A stretch of 41,990 nt of DNA. Origin: an uncultured Bacteroidales bacterium. GTDB taxonomy: Bacteria > Bacteroidota > Bacteroidia > Bacteroidales > Paludibacteraceae. The stretch lies in assembly GCA_902765485.1 (NCBI GenBank), contig CACWZZ010000016.1, forward strand, positions 1-41,990. Reading direction: 5' to 3'. Shown piece after piece: positions 1 through 6,470 of this stretch. The translations under genes and the position numbers were made by a program. Positions within the stretch are counted from its first letter, which is position 1, and each line of letters starts with the position of its first letter. The notes below the pieces were generated by a model. It did not search any database and was not told where the DNA came from. It was given only the letters and a program-made list of their open reading frames with translations.

Positions 1-138
1 CGAACGCTGCTCTGAAAGACCTTTCTTTGCCAATACAGTAGTAATAGCTGCGGTCAGAGTCGTTTTTCCGTGGTCAACGTGACCGATGGTACCGATGTTT
101 ACGTGCGGTTTCGAACGGTCAAATTTTTCTTTTGCCAT
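1..138 (-). CDS. tuf: Elongation factor Tu, N-terminal part (runs off the window)
   Basis: Reading from an ATG at 138 gives 46 codons that match the EF-Tu N-terminus: it starts [20 protein letters not shown] and continues into the P-loop GHVDHGKTT (residues 19-27), the GTP phosphate-binding loop of translational GTPases. EF-Tu delivers aminoacyl-tRNA to the ribosomal A site in the cytoplasm. The gene is cut by the window edge, so nothing after residue 46 can be checked. It lies directly downstream of a Thr-Tyr-Gly-Thr tRNA cluster on the same strand, the classical tRNA-tuf arrangement, with a terminator-like hairpin between the tRNAs and tuf. Confidence 0.97.
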   Translation of the reverse strand, partial: MAKEKFDRSKPHVNIGTIGHVDHGKTTLTAAITTVLAKKGLSEQRS

Positions 139-200
139 AGTAATTCTTTAATTTTTATTAACGTTAATAAACAAAATTTGTTTTTGTTTGTTTCCTTTAA

Positions 201-242
201 CTTAAAAAAGGCCGGTCAATGTAGACCGTTGACCAACCTTTT
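201..242 (-). terminator. Intrinsic terminator or attenuator between tRNA-Thr and tuf
   Basis: Two stacked stems are visible: AAAAGG/CCTTTT (206-211 with 237-242) outside and GGTCAA/TTGACC (214-219 with 229-234) inside, separated by a 2x2 mismatch. On the minus strand the hairpin is followed by a T-run. It would end the tRNA transcript or attenuate read-through into tuf. No clear TAnnTTTG promoter is seen between it and tuf, so partial read-through is plausible. Confidence 0.6.
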
Positions 243-283
243 ATTTTTTTGCGCGCTTGCGATCTATTTGTCGAACGCGTGAG

Positions 284-355
<72 letters not shown>

Positions 356-360
356 ATAAG

Positions 361-402
361 AGCGAAAGACGGGACTCAATCTATCGACTGAGCTACTTTC
401 GC
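361..402 (-). pseudogene. tRNA-Gly remnant lacking the whole anticodon arm
   Basis: On the minus strand the 42 nt begin with a Gly-type acceptor GCGAAAG and D-arm start TAGCTCAGTCGATAG, then jump straight to the 3' half of a T-arm, GAGTCCCGT, and the pairing acceptor CTTTCGC plus a T discriminator. The 7-bp acceptor stem is perfect, but the anticodon arm, variable loop and 5' half of the T-stem (about 30 nt) are missing. Its place between tRNA-Tyr and tRNA-Thr is exactly that of glyT in the thrU-tyrU-glyT-thrT-tufB cluster, so I read it as an internally deleted tRNA-Gly. It cannot decode. It is either a true deletion or an assembly artefact. Confidence 0.8.
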
Positions 403-432
403 GTCGCATTTGCAGCACTGCCGCGCAATGTG

Positions 433-514
433 TGGGTGCGGATGGATTCGAACCACCGAAGTCGAAGACAGCAGATTTACAGTCTGCCCCATTTGGCCAC
501 TCTGGAACACACCC
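433..514 (-). tRNA. tRNA-Tyr (anticodon GTA)
   Basis: An 82-nt class II tRNA on the minus strand. Acceptor GGGTGTG pairs with CGCACCC with one G-T wobble; anticodon stem GCAGA/TCTGC encloses CTGTAAA (anticodon GTA); a long variable arm follows and the T-loop is TTCGAAT. The discriminator is A and CCA is not encoded. Confidence 0.95.
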
Positions 515-533
515 ATTTTTCAAAGATCCTTTG

Positions 534-606
534 AGCCTCTAGTCGGACTCGAACCAACGACCGCTGGATTACAAATCTAGTGCTCTACCAACTGAGCTAT
601 AGAGGC
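534..606 (-). tRNA. tRNA-Thr (anticodon TGT)
   Basis: Minus-strand cloverleaf: acceptor GCCTCTA/TAGAGGC, D-stem GCTC/GAGC, anticodon loop TTTGTAA (anticodon TGT), T-stem GTTGG/CCGAC. The anticodon stem CTAGA/TCCAG has an internal A:C mismatch at its third pair, where a G would restore pairing. It is first in the tRNA-tuf cluster, the thrU position. Confidence 0.92.
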
Positions 607-635
607 GTTCGTCAATACACTTCCGACGAAAAAGC

Positions 636-671
636 GTGCAAAAGTACTGCTTTTTTTTGAATTGACCAAAT
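636..671 (-). promoter_or_regulatory. Promoter of the tRNA-tuf cluster
   Basis: On the minus strand, TTTG, 20 nt, then TACTTTTG, the Bacteroidetes -33/-7 pair, about 30 nt upstream of tRNA-Thr(TGT). The spacer holds an A8 tract. The 36 nt 636-671 recur without a mismatch at 10883-10918, in front of tRNA-Phe. Confidence 0.8.
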
Positions 672-694
672 ATTTCTGCAAAAAAATGCATTTT

Positions 695-1639
695 TTAGTC
701 GTTTTTCTTGTTTTTTGACCCTCCAGCACCCTTTGCTCGGGGGTGAGTCGCCATATAGACACGCTTTATTTGCTCAAATGTGGTATGCGTATAGACTTGG
801 GTCGTGGAGAGCGATGCGTGACCCAAAAGCTCCTGAATCGTACGGATATCGGCACCGTTATCCAACATCGCGGTCGCAAACGTGTGACGCAGCACATGCG
901 GCGAGTGCTTCTTCAGCGTACTCACTTCTCCCATACGCGCGCGCACAATATTATATAAGGTGTTTTTCGTCATCGGCACCACCTCGCCCTTCTTGGTTCT
1001 CTTGACGAGAAAGGTCTCACTTCTCTCTCCGGCTATCGCTTTGCGCTCCTCCAGGTAGCTCCGGATCAGCCCCTTCAATGCCTCGCCGATAGGAATCACC
1101 CGTTCCTTACGCCGTTTACCGAAGACGCGCACCTGCCCCTGCGCCAAGTCCAGATCGGCATCCTGCAATCCCAACAACTCCGCCTGACGCATTCCGGTCT
1201 GATACAGAATCTCAATAATCAGAAAATCGCGTACCTCCTCAAAAGTTGCCTCCCCCGCATCTGCGGATCCGTCGTTCATCCGCGCAACCGCCTCCATCTC
1301 TTCCGGACGGAAGAACACCGGCAGCGGCTTGTCCGCCTTAGGCGGGACGACACGGGCGGTGATGTCGCGGTCGGTCAGTTTGGTACGAAGCAGGAACTTA
1401 TAGAAACTGCGCAATGCCGATAACCTGCGTTTCACCGACCGCGGGGACTGTTTCTGCTCCTCCAGCAGGTCCAGCATCCAGGTCTTGACATCATTCTCGT
1501 CCACCTTCTTCGGATCGTACTGATCCTGCGGCACACCCAGGAAACGGCAAAAATCCCGCAGATCATCGCGGTAAGCCTCCACCGTCCGAGCCGAATACTT
1601 CCGCTCGATCGCAATATAATCCAAGAAATGCTGAATCAT
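695..1639 (-). CDS. xerC: Tyrosine recombinase of the XerC/XerD family
   Basis: A 314-aa site-specific recombinase of the kind that resolves chromosome dimers at dif with FtsK (ftsK is at 30393-32942). The N-terminal SAM-like core-binding domain (MIQHFLDYIAIERKYSARTV) covers about residues 1-90. The catalytic domain shows the family residues: Arg in TGMRQAELLGL, Lys in the beta-hairpin FGKRRKERVIP, HVLRHTFA (HxxR), the His of LLGHASLSTTQ, and the nucleophile Tyr in VYTHTT. I chose the ATG at 1639 because the homologous N-terminus starts there; an in-frame extension upstream would run through the promoter. The -7 box ends only 3 nt before this ATG, so the mRNA is probably leaderless. XerC versus XerD cannot be settled from sequence alone. 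Confidence 0.9.
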   Translation of the reverse strand: MIQHFLDYIAIERKYSARTVEAYRDDLRDFCRFLGVPQDQYDPKKVDENDVKTWMLDLLEEQKQSPRSVKRRLSALRSFYKFLLRTKLTDRDITARVVPPKADKPLPVFFRPEEMEAVARMNDGSADAGEATFEEVRDFLIIEILYQTGMRQAELLGLQDADLDLAQGQVRVFGKRRKERVIPIGEALKGLIRSYLEERKAIAGERSETFLVKRTKKGEVVPMTKNTLYNIVRARMGEVSTLKKHSPHVLRHTFATAMLDNGADIRTIQELLGHASLSTTQVYTHTTFEQIKRVYMATHPRAKGAGGSKNKKND

Positions 1640-1643
1640 GCTG

Positions 1644-1675
1644 CAAAGGTACAACTTTTTTCCGAAATATGCAAA
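1644..1675 (-). promoter_or_regulatory. Promoter of the Xer recombinase gene
   Basis: Minus strand: TTTG (1672-1675), 20 nt, TACCTTTG (1644-1651). The start codon begins at 1639, 4 nt after the last base of the box, which leaves almost no 5' UTR. Confidence 0.75.
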
Positions 1676-1702
1676 AAAAATCGCCCCGAAGGACGATTTT
1701 TT
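1673..1702 (-). terminator. Terminator after the deoxynucleoside kinase genes
   Basis: AAAAAATCG (1675-1683) pairs with CGATTTTTT (1694-1702), with two further C-G pairs inside and a short loop. A- and T-runs flank both sides. It lies 35 nt past the stop of the kinase at 1737 and overlaps the -33 element of the Xer promoter. Confidence 0.75.
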
Positions 1703-1736
1703 ATTGTGAGATATAATCAAGCGTGACCTCGGATTA

Positions 1737-2384
1737 TCATATCTCCTTGCCTGTTTTCTCTTCGGCTTCGAAGGGGAAGAGGCCGAAGAGTTCGGCGTCT
1801 ATATGGTCGGTGACCCAACGGAAATCCTCGGGGTTCTCGCCGAACTTGACCTTGTCGCCCTCAATGATCAGCAGTTTGCCTTTGTAATCCTTGATCCAAG
1901 CTTCGTATTTGTCGTTCAGACCCTGGAGGTAATCCAGTTTCATCTGCTGCTCATAGCCGCGGGCACGTTTCTGGATCTGCGCAACGAGTGTCGGAACAGA
2001 CGCACGCACATAGATCAGCAGATCCGGCATCTTAACCAGAGTTGTCATGAGCTCAAAGAGGTCCTGGTAGTTCTCGAAATCACGATCGCTCATCATCCCT
2101 TGGTCATGCAGGTTCGGCGCAAAAATACGCGCGTCCTCATAGATCGTGCGATCCTGGATGATATACTTGTCCGACTGACCGATCTCCACGACGTCTTTGA
2201 AACGCTTGTTGAGGAAATAGACCTGCAGATTAAACGACCACCTCGCCATATCTTGGTAGAAATCAGCAAGATAAGGGTTATACTCCACGGATTCGAAACG
2301 AGGTTCCCAGCCATAATGCTTGGCTAACATGTTTGTCAGGGTGGTCTTTCCACACCCGATGTTTCCTGCTACAGCTATGTGCAT
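1737..2384 (-). CDS. Deoxynucleoside kinase, copy 1 of a tandem pair
   Basis: A 215-aa cytoplasmic P-loop kinase of the deoxynucleoside kinase (dCK/dGK/dAK) family, which phosphorylates deoxynucleosides for nucleotide salvage. The Walker A is GNIGCGKTT (residues 7-15). IIQDRTIYEDA holds the family DR[ST] signature after the substrate-binding region, and the LID-type arginines are in QKRARGYEQQ. Length is normal for the family. The neighbour at 2418-3059 is a clear paralogue (same GNIG[CA]GKTTLT start, same YGWEPRFESV block), so the pair arose by tandem duplication. In lactobacilli such pairs form dAK/dGK heterodimers; that this pair does the same is inference. A 7-bp AT repeat tract separates the two genes. 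Confidence 0.9.
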   Translation of the reverse strand: MHIAVAGNIGCGKTTLTNMLAKHYGWEPRFESVEYNPYLADFYQDMARWSFNLQVYFLNKRFKDVVEIGQSDKYIIQDRTIYEDARIFAPNLHDQGMMSDRDFENYQDLFELMTTLVKMPDLLIYVRASVPTLVAQIQKRARGYEQQMKLDYLQGLNDKYEAWIKDYKGKLLIIEGDKVKFGENPEDFRWVTDHIDAELFGLFPFEAEEKTGKEI

Positions 2385-2386
2385 AG

Positions 2387-2422
2387 AAATTAAAAATTAA
2401 AAATTACGAATTAATAATTACG
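2387..2422. repeat. AT-rich 7-bp tandem tract between the kinase genes
   Basis: Imperfect repeats of TTAAAAA (plus strand) fill the gap between the two kinase genes and reach into the stop codon of the upstream kinase at 2418. Confidence 0.7.
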
Positions 2423-3059
2423 GCTGTTTATTCCAGTTATTTTCGCTGAAGAGTCCGAAGAGTTCAGCATCCACGCGGTCGATCACATGCCTGAAATCCT
2501 TCGGGTTATTCTCAAAATCCATTCCGTCCGACTCGATAACAAGGACACGTCCCTCATAGCGATGGAAGATAAAATCTTCGTATTTATCATTCAGCCCTTT
2601 GAGGTAGTCAATCTCCATCTGCAGCTCATAGTCCCGTCCGCGTTTCTGGATCTGGGCAACGAGCGCCGGAACGGACTTACGGAGGTAAATCATCATATCC
2701 GGCATTTTCATCTGCGATTTCATGAGATCGAAGAGCTCCATGAACGTCTCAAAATCGCGCTCGGACAGGTCTCCGCGCTCATAGTTATTGCGGACGAAGA
2801 CATAAACTCCCTCGAAGATTGAGCGGTCTTGGACAATTGTATGCCCCGCCTTCTGCACAGCCAGCATGTCCTTGAACCGTTCCTTCAGGAAATAAGTCTC
2901 CAGACAGAACGCCCACCGCTTGATATCGCCGTAATAGTCCTCCAAGTACGGATTGAAGCTCACGGATTCAAACCGCGGCTCCCATCCGTAATACTTCGCT
3001 AACATCCTCGTCAGCGTCGTCTTTCCTGCTCCGATATTTCCGGCGATTGCGATGTACAT
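2418..3059 (-). CDS. Deoxynucleoside kinase, copy 2 of a tandem pair
   Basis: A 213-aa paralogue of the kinase at 1737-2384. Walker A GNIGAGKTT lies at residues 7-15, the DR[ST] motif is in VQDRSIFEG, and QKRGRDYELQ is the LID arginine segment. It shares the NPYL-x-D-Y tract and the LNDKYE tail with copy 1. It starts 5 nt after the stop of the large amylase gene, so it is probably co-transcribed with it, an odd partnership for a nucleotide-salvage enzyme and perhaps only read-through. Substrate preference cannot be read from the sequence. Confidence 0.9.
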   Translation of the reverse strand: MYIAIAGNIGAGKTTLTRMLAKYYGWEPRFESVSFNPYLEDYYGDIKRWAFCLETYFLKERFKDMLAVQKAGHTIVQDRSIFEGVYVFVRNNYERGDLSERDFETFMELFDLMKSQMKMPDMMIYLRKSVPALVAQIQKRGRDYELQMEIDYLKGLNDKYEDFIFHRYEGRVLVIESDGMDFENNPKDFRHVIDRVDAELFGLFSENNWNKQP

Positions 3060-3064
3060 ATTAT

Positions 3065-5473
3065 TTAATGAACGCGCGCGCCCGTGAGCGTGTAAGTTCC
3101 GTCGCCGCGGAGGATATAAATCTGTCCGTCGCGCAGGATCTTCTGAACACTGACTTCTGACGGCTGAACGCCGACTTCTTCTATCCCTTGCGCTTCACGT
3201 TTCTGGATATCAGCGAATGTCGGAGCAATGACTTGCGTACCGGTGAACACTTTCAATTCACCCGGCGCGAGGACACAGGTAGTAGCAGTTGCCTTGACTG
3301 CTCCTCCCAGATAATCATACCACGTACCGGAAGGCATAGAAACGGCTTGGTTTCCTTCTACGCCAAAGTTAGCCGCAACGAACACATCATTACCCCATTG
3401 GATCGTACGGAGCGCTTTGCCGGAACCGATGCTGACGTTTGGCGTGCCGGTAAAGGCATTCGGCATCAACTGAGTCCGCAGCGTGATCACTTGCGCACAC
3501 TTGGTGAAGGCATCCACACGCGCCGGTTGAACGAAATACCCCTTGGTGGACGGATTAGGTTTGCTGCCGGTACGACCGTTCTGGTCAATCGAGATGTCGT
3601 AACCCAACTCCTCGAACTGCCACAACATGTGCGCTCCCTTGAGCAGCACATTGAATGCCACATTCTCCGCCACACGTCCCAGACGCGCCGCCTCGTTGGT
3701 CTTCAAATCACCATTACCGTACATCTTCGCCTTGTATTGCATTCGTTCCTCATCGTGGCTCTCGGCATAAGAGACATACCCTGCTCTGTTGGCGCCATCA
3801 AAGGCATCGGTATTACCTGCGTCGTCCGGCTTGAGCCAGCCCATCGTCGTTTGATAATAGGCTGCGCATACACCGGCTCCCGTCCAGCATTGCATGCCCT
3901 GACCGATTAACTGGTCTTGTCCGTTGCCCCAGTGCTCCAAAATCATATAAGCGCCATTCGACACCGCCTTGACATGATTGTTGTAATAACTGATGAGGTT
4001 AGACACCGCATTGTTTGTATTGCCGCAAAGACCATGGCTTAGATCCAGACGGTAGCCGTCGATCTTATACTCCCGCAGCCAATACTCGAACACGCGCTCG
4101 AACATCTCTTTGGCAGGTCCGAAATCATGGTTCCATTCCTCGCCATAGCCGTTGTCGCCCTCCGGCGGATTGATATTGATCCACGGGTTGAGACGCAACT
4201 CCGTCTGGCTCTTGTCCGAACTGGTCCAAGGATAGAGTTTGACCATCGGGTTAGAACCGTTCGTATGGTTGAACACCATATCCATGATCACCGCAATGCC
4301 GCGTTTATGGCACTCATCTACCAGCTGCTTGAAATCATCCGCCTTGCCGTACGCCCTGTCCAGTGCAAAATAAAGCACAGGATTATAGCCCCAACTCTGG
4401 TTGCCCTCAAACTCCGTAATAGGCATCAGTTCGATCGCATTCACACCCAAGTTCTGGATATAATCAAGCCTGTCTATCAACCCCTTGAAGGTCCGTTTGG
4501 TGGTGTAATCATATACCCAAACCTCATAGACGATCAGGTTCTCACGCGCAGGACGCCGGAAATTGAGCGTAGCGCTCGACCATTGATACTCCGGTTTACC
4601 TGGTTGAATGACAGTCACATAGCCGCCGTCAGCACCTCTGGTAGGATAATCAATCAAGGTCGGATCCACCTGCTTCGGCTCCCATTGGTCGTCAGAGTGA
4701 ATCACTTTCTCCGAATAGATATCGCAGATCTGTTTCTTCACACCGTCCGCACGCTCCACAGCATATTGAAAACGATACTCTTTCCCTTTCTCCAACCCCG
4801 TGAGGGTGATCCAGAAATAGTTGCCGTCGCGCTTCATCTGGTGCGCCGCATCCAGTTTCCAGTCGGTCATATCGCCCAGCAGGAAAACGCGTCTTGCCGG
4901 TTCACTATTGCTTGCTGCATACGTACACAGCGTCACAGACGTACCATCCGCTCCATAGTAAATACCGTTGCTGACACCCGAAGGACGGGTTCCCGTTACG
5001 GGAGCCACACTTGCCACTGCGTCCCAAATATCTCCACCGGTCTCTTCGCCCAGATAAACGAGGATGTCACCCGACACAGCTTTGCCTTCCTTGCTTCCGC
5101 TCGGACCGTCGTGGAACACAAAAGCCAGAGCTTTGATATCCGTCGTCTCCGGCACGCCGTAGAACGAATAGATATTCGATATTACCAACTGCCATTTATT
5201 GTTGCCCAGAGAGGTCAACTGAGGCTGAGTCGCTCCACGCCATGAACCGATGACATTCTTCCAGTCGCCGGTATTCTTCGAATCCGCAGTAATGAGACCC
5301 GTGTGGGCATAACATTTGGTGGCGCCCACCATTCCTCCGCTGCCTTTCGTAGCGTCATAAGTGATCGTCACTTCGCCGGCATAGCCCACCGGAATAGGAT
5401 TCGGAGAAGGTGTCACCTGCGCAAACACGCAGGCAACACACATCACCAATATACTTAGAACAAGTTTACGCAT
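3065..5473 (-). CDS. Secreted multidomain GH13 alpha-glucan hydrolase (alpha-amylase/pullulanase type)
   Basis: An 802-aa starch- or glycogen-degrading enzyme. Residues 1-19 are a signal peptide ending near VFAQ. Residues about 30-145 form a beta-rich module typical of Bacteroidetes amylases (CYAHTGLIT, KWQLVISNI, FVFHDGP). Residues about 170-270 resemble a CBM48/E-set module (RRVFLLGDMTDW). The GH13 barrel runs from about 310 to 700. Its four conserved regions are visible: MDMVFNHT (398-405), GYRLD with nucleophile D477, ILEHW with acid/base E513, and ESHDEE with D574. The triad is intact. The tail (QGIEEV, KILRDGQIYILRG, LTGARVH) is the short C-terminal tag shared with the next three secreted proteins. 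The modular build, with E-set plus barrel, is closer to pullulanase-like GH13 than to the two simpler amylases next door, but the linkage specificity is not determinable. Confidence 0.88.
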   Translation of the reverse strand: MRKLVLSILVMCVACVFAQVTPSPNPIPVGYAGEVTITYDATKGSGGMVGATKCYAHTGLITADSKNTGDWKNVIGSWRGATQPQLTSLGNNKWQLVISNIYSFYGVPETTDIKALAFVFHDGPSGSKEGKAVSGDILVYLGEETGGDIWDAVASVAPVTGTRPSGVSNGIYYGADGTSVTLCTYAASNSEPARRVFLLGDMTDWKLDAAHQMKRDGNYFWITLTGLEKGKEYRFQYAVERADGVKKQICDIYSEKVIHSDDQWEPKQVDPTLIDYPTRGADGGYVTVIQPGKPEYQWSSATLNFRRPARENLIVYEVWVYDYTTKRTFKGLIDRLDYIQNLGVNAIELMPITEFEGNQSWGYNPVLYFALDRAYGKADDFKQLVDECHKRGIAVIMDMVFNHTNGSNPMVKLYPWTSSDKSQTELRLNPWININPPEGDNGYGEEWNHDFGPAKEMFERVFEYWLREYKIDGYRLDLSHGLCGNTNNAVSNLISYYNNHVKAVSNGAYMILEHWGNGQDQLIGQGMQCWTGAGVCAAYYQTTMGWLKPDDAGNTDAFDGANRAGYVSYAESHDEERMQYKAKMYGNGDLKTNEAARLGRVAENVAFNVLLKGAHMLWQFEELGYDISIDQNGRTGSKPNPSTKGYFVQPARVDAFTKCAQVITLRTQLMPNAFTGTPNVSIGSGKALRTIQWGNDVFVAANFGVEGNQAVSMPSGTWYDYLGGAVKATATTCVLAPGELKVFTGTQVIAPTFADIQKREAQGIEEVGVQPSEVSVQKILRDGQIYILRGDGTYTLTGARVH

Positions 5474-5535
5474 CTTTCACCTTTCACCTTTCAATTTTCA
5501 CCTTTCACCTTTCAATTTTCATCACCTTTCACCTT
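5474..5535. repeat. 7-bp tandem tract (CTTTCAC family)
   Basis: Eight or so imperfect units of CTTTCAC, CTTTCAA or TTTTCAC follow one another between the amylase gene and the 288-aa gene, from the start codon of one to the stop codon of the other. The same word family (GGTGAAA on the plus strand) recurs at 32979-33006. Confidence 0.85.
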
Positions 5536-6400
5536 ACAACTCGCGACCTGTAGCGTCAAAGATACGCTCGCCGCGAACGATACGCAGCTGACCGTCAATG
5601 ATCACCTTGTGCGCTTTCTCGCTCACCTCGGTGTTCTCAATCGCTTGGCTGCCGCTATAGTGATAAGCGTCGTATGTCGCTTTATCCACGCGCTCCAGCT
5701 GGATATGATCTTTGAACTTCGCGCTGCGGATGATGATATAGTTCACACCCTCAGGAATAGCCCATTTCTGGCAAGGACTCCAACCGTTCGCCCAGTCCAT
5801 CGTCACAGTACTATTCTCGATCGTCGTCTGCGTTCTGGAATAATAGAAATTGCCCTTGTGATCCTTCACGGCGATATAGCTACCCATCTGGCAGTCAATC
5901 GTCAACTTACCATCGACAAACAGCATATTGTCGTCATACGTATCATACGCCGCCTCGCCGTTGTCTGCTCCGTTGATCCAACCGATGGCATAGTAGTTCA
6001 CATCGTCCTCATCTACATCGTCCAAACTACTGATATCAATACCTTCGCCGCAGTCCGTTCCGGCACCGATATAGAGTTCGTCTGCCTGATATTTGAGCTT
6101 GATGTAGAAATCATAGCATCCGCTGACGGTAGCTTTGTAGATATCTCCTTCGCGAGTAATACCGGCTACCGAAGCAGGATTCAGGTCCACCACCCATACC
6201 GCACGGTTTTCTGCGTCGCAGAGTTGCAACTGGTCACCGCTGGCTACCTTCACATGCGCCAGATACTGCTGAAAACCCTCAAACTCGTCCACTTTTGTGC
6301 CCGGATAATAAACTTTTCCGTTCACCAATACCCCATAACTCTGGGCAAACAGCCCTGCTGCACATACCAGCGCAGCCATTAACATAAAAATCTTTTTCAT
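5534..6400 (-). CDS. Secreted non-catalytic protein, probably carbohydrate-binding
   Basis: A 288-aa protein with a signal peptide (MKKIFMLMAALVCAAGLFAQ). Residues 20-112 closely match residues 20-112 of the 618-aa amylase encoded next (shared blocks GVLVNGK/GILVNGK, DEFEGF, QYLAHV, GDQLQL, SGCYDFYIKLKY, ADELYIG). A second beta-rich module, about 130-245, contains AIGWINGADNG and aromatic residues of the sort seen in starch-binding modules. No glycoside-hydrolase barrel or acidic triad is present. The C-terminus (KVIIDGQLRIVRGERIFDATGREL, split here as KVIIDGQLRIV and FDATGREL) carries the cluster's shared tag. I infer a stand-alone glucan-binding helper made by duplicating the amylase N-terminal module. 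Confidence 0.7.
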   Translation of the reverse strand: MKKIFMLMAALVCAAGLFAQSYGVLVNGKVYYPGTKVDEFEGFQQYLAHVKVASGDQLQLCDAENRAVWVVDLNPASVAGITREGDIYKATVSGCYDFYIKLKYQADELYIGAGTDCGEGIDISSLDDVDEDDVNYYAIGWINGADNGEAAYDTYDDNMLFVDGKLTIDCQMGSYIAVKDHKGNFYYSRTQTTIENSTVTMDWANGWSPCQKWAIPEGVNYIIIRSAKFKDHIQLERVDKATYDAYHYSGSQAIENTEVSEKAHKVIIDGQLRIVRGERIFDATGREL

Positions 6401-6438
6401 GATTATTTTAGTTTAGTTTTAGTTTATATCTATCCTTT

Positions 6439-6470
6439 CTCTCCCCTTGAGGGGGAGCCGGAGGGGGTTA
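6439..6470. repeat. G-rich dispersed repeat, copy 1
   Basis: ctctccccttgagggggag plus a gagggggtta tail. 30 of 32 positions match 8421-8452. Its first half is an inverted repeat (CTCCCC/GGGGAG). This copy supplies the TAA stop codon of the 618-aa amylase. Confidence 0.8.

Noticed and set aside
577-762. A 61-codon minus-strand frame between the Xer gene and the tRNAs
   Set aside because: It overlaps the Xer 3' end, the tRNA promoter and the tRNA-Thr(TGT) gene, and its end (IAQLVEH) is simply a translated tRNA 5' half.
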